A stretch of 64,000 nt of DNA from Adineta vaga. Its lineage: Eukaryota; Rotifera. The position numbers and the translations under genes are program-made. Positions within the stretch are counted from its first letter, which is position 1. The number at the start of each line of letters is the position of its first letter. The notes under the pieces are model-generated. The model saw nothing but the letters and a program-made list of their open reading frames with translations, did not search any database and was not told where the DNA came from. This document shows, in pieces, positions 1-10,142 of this stretch. The stretch is from assembly GCA_021613535.1 (NCBI GenBank), contig CP075495.1:1674001-1738000 (forward strand), given 5' to 3'.

Positions 1-2897
1 TATTATTCATCATCAAAATCCTCAACAATTAACAGCTAATCTTTGGTCAGCTGTTCGTTCACGTGGCTGCCAATTTCTAGGGCCAGGTTTGTGATTTCTT
101 TCGAGAATATTCTTCAGCATTTCGATATATCTTTTGTTCTATTTAGCTATGCAAGAAGAAGTATTAAAATTAATTCTATTAGCACTTGAAGATGGTTCAG
201 CATTATCACGTAAAGTTCTCGTTTTATTTGTTGTACAAAAATTAGCACCACAATATCCTCGAGCAAGTAAAACAAGTGTTGGACATGTTGTTCAATTACT
301 TTATCGAGCATCTTGTTTTAAAGTAAGATATGAAAGAGAAAAACAAATCGATTATAAATTTTCATATTTCAGGTACAAAAACGTGAAGAAGAATCATCAT
401 TGATGCAATTGAAATCAGAATTTCGAAATTATGAAAATCTTCGACGAGAACATGATTCACAAATTATTCAAATTGCTGTCGAAGCCGGTAAAGATTATCG
501 AATCGATCTATTATTTGAAATATATAATGTATCTTCTTCTTCTTCTTTTTGTTTCAGGTTTACGTATCTCACCCGAACAATGGTCTTCATTATTGTATGG
601 TGATGCTCAACATAAATCATCCATGCAATCAATTATTGATAAACTTTCTACACCAGCTTCATTTACTCAAGGAATTCAAGAATTTCTCATTGTTCTTCAG
701 CGTGCTGGTGATTCATCGAAACATTTAGCACAATTAAAAACTGATTTTGAAATTTTATCACAAATCGAGACTGGAAATATCGATCAACAATCTATAGTAG
801 ATGATAATCAATATGAACATTCAAATTGGTTATTAATGGTTGAAGCATTAAAATCAATTAAAACTGTTTTACAAGCTTTAATGGATTTTAATTTACAAGA
901 ATCGAAAACAAATCATTTTAATAAAAATTACTATCATCACCGTTCGTACGATCTTTCATCAACGACATTTACATCATCAACATCATGTTCATCACCAATG
1001 ACTGTTTCACCATTGGGTGGTAGTAGTACAACATCAGAATATCATTTACAACCATTACATCCATCTGCATCACAACATAGTCAAAGCAAATATAAGGTTT
1101 GATTTGTTTGTTTATTTAAAATGAAAGAATTTTTATTTCGATTGTTTTATAGGTGTCGATGTGTCGAGATTTTGTTCAAAAACAATCATGTCCACGTGGT
1201 ATTCATTGCACATTTGCACATTCAAAAATTGAAATGGATAGATTTCGTGCTAAAAATCGTCCTTTAAATGGAACAATGTTACCATTGAATCCAACAAATT
1301 CAAATACTTCTCTTCCACCACCACTATCACAATCATCTTCAACTACAAATGGTTTATCTCTTTATCCATCTACGAATGGTACCAATTTAGTTCGACCAAT
1401 TCCTCCATCTATTTTACCTTTGTGGAATCCACAACAATCTCAACATCTTATACAAGAAATTCCTCAACAACATCATCATCAGTAAACAAAATTTCTTCTC
1501 CTTTTCTATTCACTTCTTCTTCTTCTTCTTCTTCTTCTAGTCATTATTATCATCCATCACAAATTCCACCATCAATTCTTCATATGCACACTCATCCAAA
1601 TGTAACAACATATGAACATTCACAACAAACAAACAATATGAATAATCTGACTACTACGAGTAACAATAATCCAAATAATAATAATAACAACAATAACAAT
1701 AACAATAATTCAAGTCAAATTCCGGTGATCGCAGCTGCTGCTCAAGCTATTCTTGAACAAAACAATGCAGCTGCTGCAGCTCTTGCTGCCAATGCATTTT
1801 ACCGTTTTCAACAACAACAACAACCAACACCATATCATCAAACATCATCAATAGTAAAATAAAAATTTCGTAGAATTTTTCCTATTCCTTCAATTGTCGT
1901 TTTTCTTCAAGCACGGTCAACAACAACAACAACAACAACCATCTTTATTATCTCGATCATCAAATCTTCCTAATTCATCATCAAATTCAATGCAGCAACG
2001 TTCTCATAAGTATGATTTTTATTATTTTAATATTTATCATATGAAATCTTCATATTTTAGCTATACGGAAGCACGTTTTTCATCATTGTCAGATCAACAT
2101 AATAGTCATCAAGCATCTAATCATTTTCCTCCTATTGAAGTAAATAAAAAAATTCTTTTACAAATTTATTTTCCTATTCATTCTCTTCTTCTTTTTTTAA
2201 AAAGGATTTACGTTTACCACCAGTCATGCATCTCAATGGAAATAATGGAACAGATAATTCTAATCTTAATCAACGTAATTATTCTGTTTTACAAACAATT
2301 CCACCAAGTATATAACAAATTGTTTTTTTCTCTAATACTTATCAATCTCTTTTGTTTTTATATAGAAAATGATGATAATCTTTTATATTTTCCATCAATC
2401 AATAATTTAAATCGTTCACAACAAACATATTTATCTGCTTCAAATAATAATCATGGTTTATTCAATGATATTCTTTCATCTAATAATAATACAACTAATC
2501 CTATATCAACTTTATCAACCAATACATTTATCAATAATCGACAACAACAACAACAACAACAACAATCATATAAACCAATGACAACAGTTCCGTATCCACA
2601 ACAACATCCAATACGTAATGATGAAAATGTATTTCATAATAATCCTCAACATGCTAATAATGTATGAATGAAATAGAATATATTGATTTGATAAAATTTG
2701 AAAATTGTTTTTAGTTTGATGATGATGAATATGCGTTAATAAATGGTCCAAATAATGGAAATGTTGGAGGTGGTACAAATTCAAATGATAGTAGTTTTTT
2801 CTATTTTGGTTCAGCTAATGCACATGCAACAGCTGCATATAATTTCTATCATCCAAACTCGCCATTAAGTGGTAATGGTCATTCACTCAAAGCATAG
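1..2897 (+). CDS. RC3H1: Roquin (RC3H1/RC3H2-type) RNA-binding E3 ligase, 5' end outside window
   Basis: Roquin binds stem-loop decay elements in mRNA 3' UTRs through its ROQ domain and promotes decay in cytoplasmic granules. The window starts inside the ROQ region. Readable exons are 1-86, 147-322, 373-487, 558-1096, 1153-1481, 1541-1853, 1912-2009, 2061 to about 2140, then three more, ending at TAG 2895-2897. Exons 1-4 give the very conserved ROQ stretch ([56 protein letters not shown]). Exon 5 gives a CCCH finger with spacing C-X8-C-X5-C-X3-H ([20 protein letters not shown]). The rest is low-complexity Gln/Asn/Ser/Ala. The N-terminal RING and first ROQ residues must lie upstream. Introns are 50-75 bases. 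Family assignment is firm; RC3H1 versus RC3H2 cannot be decided, and this is probably the single invertebrate orthologue. Confidence 0.93.
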
Positions 2898-3778
2898 TAG
2901 TTAGTTCGTAGTGTGTTTTCTTTTTCTTTTTCTTCTTCTTTCTTGGCAGCGACATTGCGTTACCGGGGAATAAGTGTAGCCTTCTTCTTTTCACTTTTTG
3001 TTCGTTCTTTCGATATATATATATATATTTATTCTTTGATAAATGATGCCAATACCAATGTTCGCTGGTCGACTCTTCTTTTTCTTTTCTTTCGAACACA
3101 ACAACATGAAAAATCGTAAGCTCATATACATTGAGCATTGTCTCTTTCTCTGTTTTTTCCCTCTCTCTTCTCATTTGTGTTGTTGTTTTTAAAACAGTGA
3201 CATATTCGACCTCTAGTTCTCTCTCTTTTTTATGATGATGTATCACATACATATATACGTGCGCATTCGCGAGATAGTAAACCAAGAAACAAGCAAAGTT
3301 TGGTGATTTTGTCGTAAGTGTGAGAGTGTTTTCTTTTGTTCTTTTCGGTTTTTTTCTCTCTCTCTTTGTCTCATTTTTTTGTTCATTAAAAACGTTTACT
3401 TGATTTCATTGCTATTATTCTCTTCTATCCACTATTTTGTCTTTTTTTCTCTGTTCGCTCTATCTATATTTATTTCTTCTACTACTATAGTTTGTCTTCA
3501 TTCTTATATGTATTTATGTTCGAAAAGAAACTAGTTCGGTGCATGTGTGTGTGTGTGTGATTGTGCTTATTCAAGAAAGAGGAAAAGTTATATTTAAAAA
3601 ACAAAAGAAGAAGAAGTCAAAGAGGATGAGCTTATATTGGATATGCTATGTTCTTTCTTTTTTGATTGTTCATTCAAGATATATGGGACTCTTTTTTGTT
3701 GCGGAAAAACTATCATTTGACAATCGATGAAATGAAATTCAAGTGTGATTATTTAAACATACTTGAATTTAATCTTAG
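2898..3778. other. Roquin 3' region / intergenic, pyrimidine-rich
   Basis: No gene is supported here. The plus strand is T/C-rich with CTCT runs, a short TA run near 3015-3030 and a TG run near 3544-3560. It probably holds the Roquin 3' UTR and the SETD9 promoter. Open frames on both strands here have low-complexity translations and no recognisable domain. Confidence 0.5.
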
Positions 3779-4567
3779 ATGTTAAAGTATTTCTTTGGCC
3801 ATCGTTCATCTTATTTAAATATTGAAACGATTGATAAAGTTCAATCACTTTGTCGTTCAATTGAAAATCAAATTGATCGAACGAAACTTCAGGAAGATTT
3901 TCTACAATTATTTCATCGTCTATTAACATTTTCAACTAAACAATCTCCTCGACAAATCCTGCAAGAACAATTGAAATTCTCCTTAAACAAAAGTCTATCT
4001 CAAACACATGCTCAAGGGGTTTTTCTAGATTATGGTCAAATTGAAACTGCTGGTCAATTAGTTGCCATTTATCCAGGAACAATTTATAGTCGTCATTTTG
4101 ATCCATTACTTTTACCATCAATAAGAAATACATTTCTACTTGCAAGAAAAGATAATTTAATTATTGATGGACGTGATCGAGGATTATCACGTTCAATCTA
4201 TCTTTCATGTCATGCTCGAAATCCTTTATATGATATTAGTTGGTTATCAAAAGATATTCATCAACATCAAAATCCATTGACACTTGGACATTATATCAAT
4301 CATTTTCCTTCTGATGGTTTACCAAATGTTACATATTATGAATTTGATTTTGAATTTAATGAAAATCAAATTGATTTTTATCGTTTTGTACCAAATGTTC
4401 GATATTCAGATATCGATGAAGATAATCGAATGATAATGCCATCTGTTGTATTGATTTCTTTGAGACCGATTAAGCAAGGTGAAGAACTATTTTCTTGTTA
4501 TTTAAATGTTATTGAACAAGATAAAAAATCATTGAATTTGCATGAAAATATTTCGGTCAAAGAATAG
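3779..4567 (+). CDS. SETD9: SET domain-containing protein 9-like
   Basis: A single-exon protein of 262 residues, close to human SETD9 in length and layout. The SET domain occupies about residues 70-250. It has the N-terminal block GVFLDYGQ...LVAIYPGTIY, the cofactor/active-site block GHYINHFP (the NH motif), and the C-terminal block GEELFSCYL that carries the tyrosine expected in SET enzymes. SET proteins usually transfer methyl groups to lysines; the SETD9 substrate is poorly defined. The ATG follows TTAG directly, so a small upstream exon is possible, but this ATG gives a sensible N-terminus. It lies just upstream of surface-family member A on the same strand. Confidence 0.85.
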   Translation: MLKYFFGHRSSYLNIETIDKVQSLCRSIENQIDRTKLQEDFLQLFHRLLTFSTKQSPRQILQEQLKFSLNKSLSQTHAQGVFLDYGQIETAGQLVAIYPGTIYSRHFDPLLLPSIRNTFLLARKDNLIIDGRDRGLSRSIYLSCHARNPLYDISWLSKDIHQHQNPLTLGHYINHFPSDGLPNVTYYEFDFEFNENQIDFYRFVPNVRYSDIDEDNRMIMPSVVLISLRPIKQGEELFSCYLNVIEQDKKSLNLHENISVKE

Positions 4568-4640
4568 ATGAAGAAAAAAAACACGTTGTGTCTTAAAAAG
4601 ATAAGAAAACAAGTTTTAATATCTACAGAATAAGGCAAAC

Positions 4641-6030
4641 ATGCAGCAAGTTCTTAACTTGAATCAAATCGTTTTTTTACTGTTTTTGAATATTATCTAT
4701 GTATCAACTGATATCTTATATCAATGTAATTTTGATGATGGTATGATATTACACCATTGTTTTACTAGTCCAATTACAATTAGTAGTCATGTTGGAACAG
4801 CAGATTTTCTTGAACCAAATGCACCTCTTTCCGATGTAACTTCGACTTGTATGTATCAGAATTTCGAATAGAAATAGTTCATCAATCAAAATTTTTTGCT
4901 TAGCGAAACCAACTGAGAGTGGAGAAGTATGTCAATTACCTTATACAATTTTTGACTATAAATGGAAAATGTATTTTTGTAATGATGGTTATTGTCCAAC
5001 AAAGAATGATTCCAATAGTTTATGTCAACATGGTTTGTATGATATAAATAATAAATTTGGGTTTTTTTAAAATTTATTTGAATAGGAAGATTTGGATATA
5101 TACAGTTGTTTGATACAGCAATAGAATCTTTTCAATTAGATACTCGAACGAATGGTATCAATGGTACAGATCAACAATGTTTAATTTATTATTATTATAT
5201 GTCACCGATAGGTGATAAAAATATTACAATAATAAAAGAAGAAAAAGGTAATAAGGAGGAAATTATTGATTCAGTTAGTGATACACCATTTAATGGATGG
5301 ATTGAACGACGTGTATCATATTTTATTAAAATACCAAATTATAAAGTAAGACTATATTCATTGAAGTAGATATCAAAATGAGACTTTAGATTTATTTTCT
5401 TGTACAAAAATCATCCATTTCACATACTCCATATATTGCATTTGATGAAATATCAATTCACGAAGGTAGTTGTGGTAAGATAAATTACATTAGGATAAAA
5501 GCCATCAAACTTTGCTAATGGTATCTTTTATATAGATGATCAATCGATAACAACAACACAATCGATAATAACTAGTTCTGTACGATCATTATAATAAACA
5601 TTCGTATTCTATACAATGAAGTTTTCTTTAGGAAACAACTACACAAATTATAACATCAACAGATTCATTAATTTCATCGACACAAACAGAATTAATATCT
5701 ACAATATCTTCATCGTCTTCAATCACAACACCTACTGAGCATTCTTCTACTAAATCAACCATTGATCATGCTTCCAGCGACTCAACTACTGTGCAGGTTA
5801 CAAATACAACTAGTCACAATAGTGTTGTCTCATCATACACTCGTGTTCTTCCATATAAAACACATGATACTATTATTTTATCTGTTATTATTCCTCTAGT
5901 ATGGATCGTATTCATTGTTGTTATTATTTGGATCAAAAGATCTACACATACTTCTAATAATGTCTCTAAGCTCGATGGAAACAATCGATTATCAAGTAAT
6001 TTCGAACTTAGTAATGTGTCTTGTGATTAA
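4641..6030 (+). CDS. Surface-family member A: MAM-like ectodomain, Ser/Thr stalk, one TM helix
   Basis: Not a named gene. Six exons: 4641-4848, 4904-5032, 5086-5345, 5390-5474, 5536-5579 and 5632-6030. The signal peptide (LNQIVFLLFLNIIYVSTD) is followed by ILYQCNFDDG, PLSDVTS, a Cys-rich part (KWKMYFCNDGYC), QQCLIYYYYM, NGWIERRVSY and IAFDEISIHEGSC. Eight cysteines match the other five members. The CLIYYYYM and AFDEISI...C blocks resemble the core of MAM domains (concanavalin-like fold); that link is inference. A Ser/Thr-rich stalk follows, then a TM helix (IILSVIIPLVWIVFIVVIIW) and a 28-residue tail containing FELSN. It is probably a type I plasma-membrane glycoprotein. An AATAAA lies at 6050-6055. 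It converges on the NHL gene. Confidence 0.8.
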
Positions 6031-6095
6031 ATGATTGTTCATTTATACTAATAAAACATTTCGCAAATAGATAATACATAAACAGTTCTATTATT

Positions 6096-7394
6096 TCATG
6101 AATATATACTATTAATCAATTGAACAACAAACAAAAATATAAACCAACTTGAAATCATCCTACAAAAATATAAGAAATAAGAAATATCAGACAGACAAAA
6201 AATATTTCGTTCACTTACGGATATGTAACACTCATAGCTATAACATAGAAATGAAAAAAAAAAGATATAATTCAAAATATGAATTACCAAGTTTACCTAA
6301 TGATGAACATGATTGATTGTCAATCAATCGAAAGACTTGAATTCGATGATTATTGAAATCACTTACATAAAGATTACCATCCATATCAAATGTTATGTCA
6401 TTTGGAACATTCAATTGATGAGAACTATTACCTTGAGCTATAATAATGAAATAATTTCTAAACAGAAACATCATTATTATTCTTTTACTTACTACCAGTT
6501 CCAGCAATAATCTCTCCTTTAATCATATTTGGTAACCATCGCATAACTCGATGATTATCTGTATCAGCAACATAAATAATATTAGTTATTTCATCAACGA
6601 ATACACTGATTGGGTTTCGTAACGAAGTCGAATCATTACCAGCAGTGCCATTACTCGATCCTATAATAGTCACACCTTCTCGAGCATCCTTTGCCCATTT
6701 CTGAATACGTGAATTGCCTGTATCGACGGCATAAACATAGCTACCATTTCGAGTAACATAAAGTCCATGAGGATTTCTAAGAAGATTAGGTGCTATTCCT
6801 GGTTGATCAGAAACACCAGCAACAATTGTCGTAGTATTTAAATCTTTTGACCATTTAAGAATTCGATCTCGTAATGCATCAGATATATAAACATTCTTAT
6901 CATTATCGACAGCGACACCAAAACATTGATGACATTCTTCACCAACTTGTACACCTTGTTATGCGCCTTGTGTCCACTTTTCTACACGATCTTGAACAGA
7001 AAGTGTTACATAGAATGTTGGACTATTACTTTCATCATCAACATAAATATGTAAAGGAAAATATAAATTTGTGGCTACACTTTGAACAATGGGAACTGGT
7101 TGATTGACTTTTAACATTTGCACGCGAGCATTTTTATGATCAGCAATATATAACTGTTGTGTTGGTTGATGAAAAGAAATACTGGCAGGTTCATTCAACT
7201 CTTCCGAAGAATTTCCAGCAGTTCCTGTTCCTAATATAGTCAATCCATTCGTTTCCCATTTTGCACAAGGACTTATTGTAATCGATGATGTTTGAATCGT
7301 ACAAGATAAAAGAATTACTGAAATATTTAATAGTTCATTTATTCTGTGAACAATAAAGTTGACCCTTACCCATAAAAGTACAAAAAAACTTCAT
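6096..7394 (-). CDS. Secreted, probably membrane-anchored NHL-repeat protein with an in-frame stop
   Basis: NHL repeats form a beta-propeller. Exons on the minus strand: 7394-7370, 7317 to about 6487, 6437-6288, 6237-6219 and 6159-6096. Exons 1 and 2 together encode a signal peptide (MKFFCTFMVILLSC). NHL units recur with the pattern N-P-x-x-(I/L)-x-V...YVAD...N-x-R-V/I-x-x-W, for example IYVADTDNHRVMRW and LYVSDFNNHRIQVF. The last small exon gives a hydrophobic C-terminus (SSWFIFLFVVQLIN) that looks like a GPI-anchor signal or TM tail. One TAA at 6961-6959 interrupts the frame between KWTQGA and QGVQVGEE. The frame is open on both sides with intact repeats, so a single CAA-to-TAA change or a base error is likely. 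Secreted NHL proteins are numerous in rotifers. Exact substrate or ligand is unknown. Confidence 0.75.
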
Positions 7395-7762
7395 CACTTC
7401 AGACGTTGTGTCTATTCTTCGGTATGATAAAAGAAAAAATGAAAGATAGGTAGAATATATATAGTTAGATGATAGAGATAAACGATGATGTTGCTTTTTC
7501 TTTCAGCTAAGTACAAGTATTTTTAGAAAATTTTCGCAATGCCGATTAACCTTTTTGGGACCTGTGATGTTTTGAAACTTCACGTTATCTAACGGATGAG
7601 AATTGCAGTTTTTTCGCGTCTCTTTAAAGTAAACGTTACGACTGCTTTTTTTTACAACTTCGTGCTATGTTCTGCATCTTCTTTTCTCTTATTATCATCG
7701 ATGCTTCATGGATTTCCCCCTTCTGTCATATATGTATGTGTAATGGACTTTTCTTTTTTTCA
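7395..7762. other. Intergenic, upstream of the NHL gene
   Basis: No coding exon is supported. This stretch should contain the NHL promoter (reading leftward) and is bounded on the right by the foldback repeat. An open frame crossing into the repeat has no recognisable domain. Confidence 0.4.
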
Positions 7763-8523
7763 ACTAACCTATGTTTCATAAGTTATGAGACAAAATGTTC
7801 GATCGTTATTCAGTCGCTTAAAAGGAACTATTGCAAGTCAAAAGCAGCTATAGAGACTCAGAATTTTGTGCTCTTTCCGCATATGGACTCAAAAATTGTG
7901 TGTCTGTTTTTATTCGAGAGTAGTGAGGAAATCTTTAAAAGGTCTGAAAAATTAGCTTTCGACGGCGAACAAGCAGAGTTTCTTTTAGCTCCCATAAATC
8001 CCTTTACGAAGGTGTTAAAAATTGTCGGAGTCGGTGAATTTGTGACGAAAACGTGATATCGTACTAAACTCTAGCTTGTACCTATAAGCATATTTTTAAC
8101 AACTACTTTCTACCTAAAATGTGCTTTCGTCAAAAATCGATTTTTCCAAAATGAGGGTGATATAGAAAAACGAAAATATAGGTTTCTTATTGGAAGAGAA
8201 GAAGAAAGTCCAATAGTACGTTTTATAGGGTAAAATTTGCTCTACAAGCTCATTTATCAACAAAAGTTTCAACTTTTAGTTTCGGATCCTAATAGCGAAA
8301 ATGTACAAAATCAATTTCCGTCAAAACTGATTTCTCAGACCTTTTAAAGATTTGCTCACTACTCTTGAGCAAAAATAGACACCGACGTGTTGAGTCCATA
8401 TTCAGAAAGAGCACAAAATTCGAAGTCTTTCTAACTATCCTATTGACTCGAACTAGTTGCTTGGAAGTGACCGGAAAAAGAACGAACATTTGATCTCATA
8501 ACTTATGAAACATAGGTTAGTTT
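7763..8523. repeat. Foldback (long inverted repeat) element, about 760 bp
   Basis: The left end (AACTAACCTATGTTTCATAA...) recurs as its reverse complement at the right end (...TTATGAAACATAGGTTAGTT). Similarity continues inward: the left arm at about 7860-7960 and the right arm at about 8310-8430 share, in opposite orientation, blocks such as TTTTGTGCTCTTTC, ATATGGACTCAA, AGTAGTGAG and AAATCTTTAAAAGGTCTGA. The arms are diverged and the middle is unpaired. This is the shape of a non-autonomous foldback or MITE-type DNA transposon. No transposase is present. Target-site duplications were not clearly identified, so the exact ends are uncertain by some bases. Confidence 0.75.
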
Positions 8524-9050
8524 TATGGATACTCCTCTCCTGTTATCACCCTATATGTAGCCTTTAGATTGTTTTGACGAGGATGATTGATACAGAAATA
8601 GACTCAGGTGGATTAAGATATCACAGTTTATGCTTCATCAGTTTCATTCCACATATGACAACTTCAGGAAAAAGCCATCTCTGAATCAGCATCAAGAAAA
8701 GAGTTTGACGATTTAAATCTGTCTTGAATGGATTGATAAACCTGGGAAAAATAAATCATTTTGAAAAACTTGTAGTTTTTGCTCAAAATAAACCGGTCCT
8801 GAAAGGATTACTACTGCCCTCTAAGAAAAGCCTTATTAATCATATTTGATAATTAGTAATTCTTTCCTGATGAACAGAGCAAGAAAAATACTGTTTTTTT
8901 TTTATAATTCATGGCACAGATTCAATAGTAACTGATATGATCTTTTCATTGTTATTTTGTACTCATTTTATTTCCATTGTAATGACGAAGAAAAAACATC
9001 TATTGCGAAATTACAACCTTGAGTATAACTAACGAATCGTCATCACACAT
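8524..9050. other. Intergenic between foldback element and methyltransferase
   Basis: No gene is supported. AT-rich sequence that should contain the methyltransferase promoter. A motif GTTATCACCCTATAT at about 8541-8556 is partly complementary to GAGGGTGATATAG near 8152-8164, so the inverted repeat may extend slightly beyond the ends given. Confidence 0.35.
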
Positions 9051-9905
9051 TTGTATGCTGACAAGATGACTGATAACAACGATCCTGTTGCTAATTTTCC
9101 AACCATAAATCGTCAATTATGGAATGATAAAGTTGATTATCATCTTCAATCAACAATGTACAATCTTCCTGGTTTTCTTTCTGGTATTGATACATTAAAT
9201 CAAATTGAAAATGATCTATTAGGTGATGTACAAGGTAAACGTATTCTTCATTTACAATGTCATTTTGGACTTGATTCATTATCACTTGCACGACGTGGTG
9301 CTCAACATGTCACGGGAGTTGATTTATCCGATCGAGCAATTGATAAAGCACGAGAATTAGCTGCAACAATAAAACAAAGTGAATCAACAAGATTTATCTG
9401 TTGTAATATTTATGATTTACCAGAATATTTATTATGTAATGAAGAAGAAGAATTATTTGACATTGTTTTTACTTCATATGGTGTGATAACTTGGCTACCT
9501 GATCTAGATCGTTGGGCTGGATTAATATCTCGATATTTAAAACCAAATGGTGTTTTTATTCTCGCAGAATTTCATCCAATTCTTTGGATGTTCGATGATG
9601 CATTTTCACGTATCGATTATTCTTATTTTAATCAACATGTAATTGTTTCTGAATCAAAAGGAACTTATGCCGATCGAAATGCGCCAATTTCAAATTTATG
9701 TGTTGAATGGAATCATAGTCTTAGTGAAGTTTTTCAAGCAATTATCAATCATGGACTTCGTATTGATATTTTAAGAGAATTTGATTATTCACCTTATGAT
9801 GCCTTTTTAAATACTGTCAAGACAGAAGATGGTTTTTATCAAATCAAAGGATTAGAAAAGAAACTACCGATGGTTTATGCGTTGAAAGCGACGAAATCAT
9901 CTTGA
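9051..9905 (+). CDS. Class I SAM-dependent methyltransferase, bacterial type (candidate horizontal transfer)
   Basis: A single uninterrupted exon of 284 residues, or 279 from the second ATG at 9066, which gives MTDNNDP. Motif I is RILHLQCHFGLDSLSLARRGA, followed by VTGVDLSDRAIDKARE with the acidic residue that binds the SAM ribose. Motif IV lies at FDIVFTSYGVITWLPDL and post-motif at ISRYLKPNGVFILAEFHP. The LHLQCHFG..SL signature with VTGVD is, from family knowledge, typical of bacterial small-molecule methyltransferases rather than animal enzymes. Absence of introns, in a window where most genes are split, fits acquired DNA; codon use has become AT-rich like its neighbours. The substrate is unknown. 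Expected in the cytosol, since no signal peptide is seen. Confidence 0.82.
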   Translation: MYADKMTDNNDPVANFPTINRQLWNDKVDYHLQSTMYNLPGFLSGIDTLNQIENDLLGDVQGKRILHLQCHFGLDSLSLARRGAQHVTGVDLSDRAIDKARELAATIKQSESTRFICCNIYDLPEYLLCNEEEELFDIVFTSYGVITWLPDLDRWAGLISRYLKPNGVFILAEFHPILWMFDDAFSRIDYSYFNQHVIVSESKGTYADRNAPISNLCVEWNHSLSEVFQAIINHGLRIDILREFDYSPYDAFLNTVKTEDGFYQIKGLEKKLPMVYALKATKSS

Positions 9906-10142
9906 TTTATTTTTCGAAAATCTATCGAATTTTTTTTTCATATTATTATTAAAAAAGAAGTCATTGACATCATTTGAAAAGTTTTGTAACTATAAGCATA
10001 TCTATCGACTAAACGACATACAGATATCTCAACACAAAGTGATAACTATGTTATTTCTTTATTCATAGATAACATAAATAAGTTATCTTTGATACTATAA
10101 AATAAGAATGAGTCCTATTTTGATATTTAAATGACAAACAAT

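Noticed and set aside
2887-3285. Minus-strand Lys/Glu-rich frame downstream of Roquin
   Set aside because: Complement of CT-rich sequence; composition alone explains it.
7667-8489. Two opposite-strand open frames encoding similar peptides (NFVLF..MDS...EIFKRSEK)
   Set aside because: They are the two arms of the foldback element; the similarity comes from the inverted repeat and neither frame has a domain or neighbouring exons.
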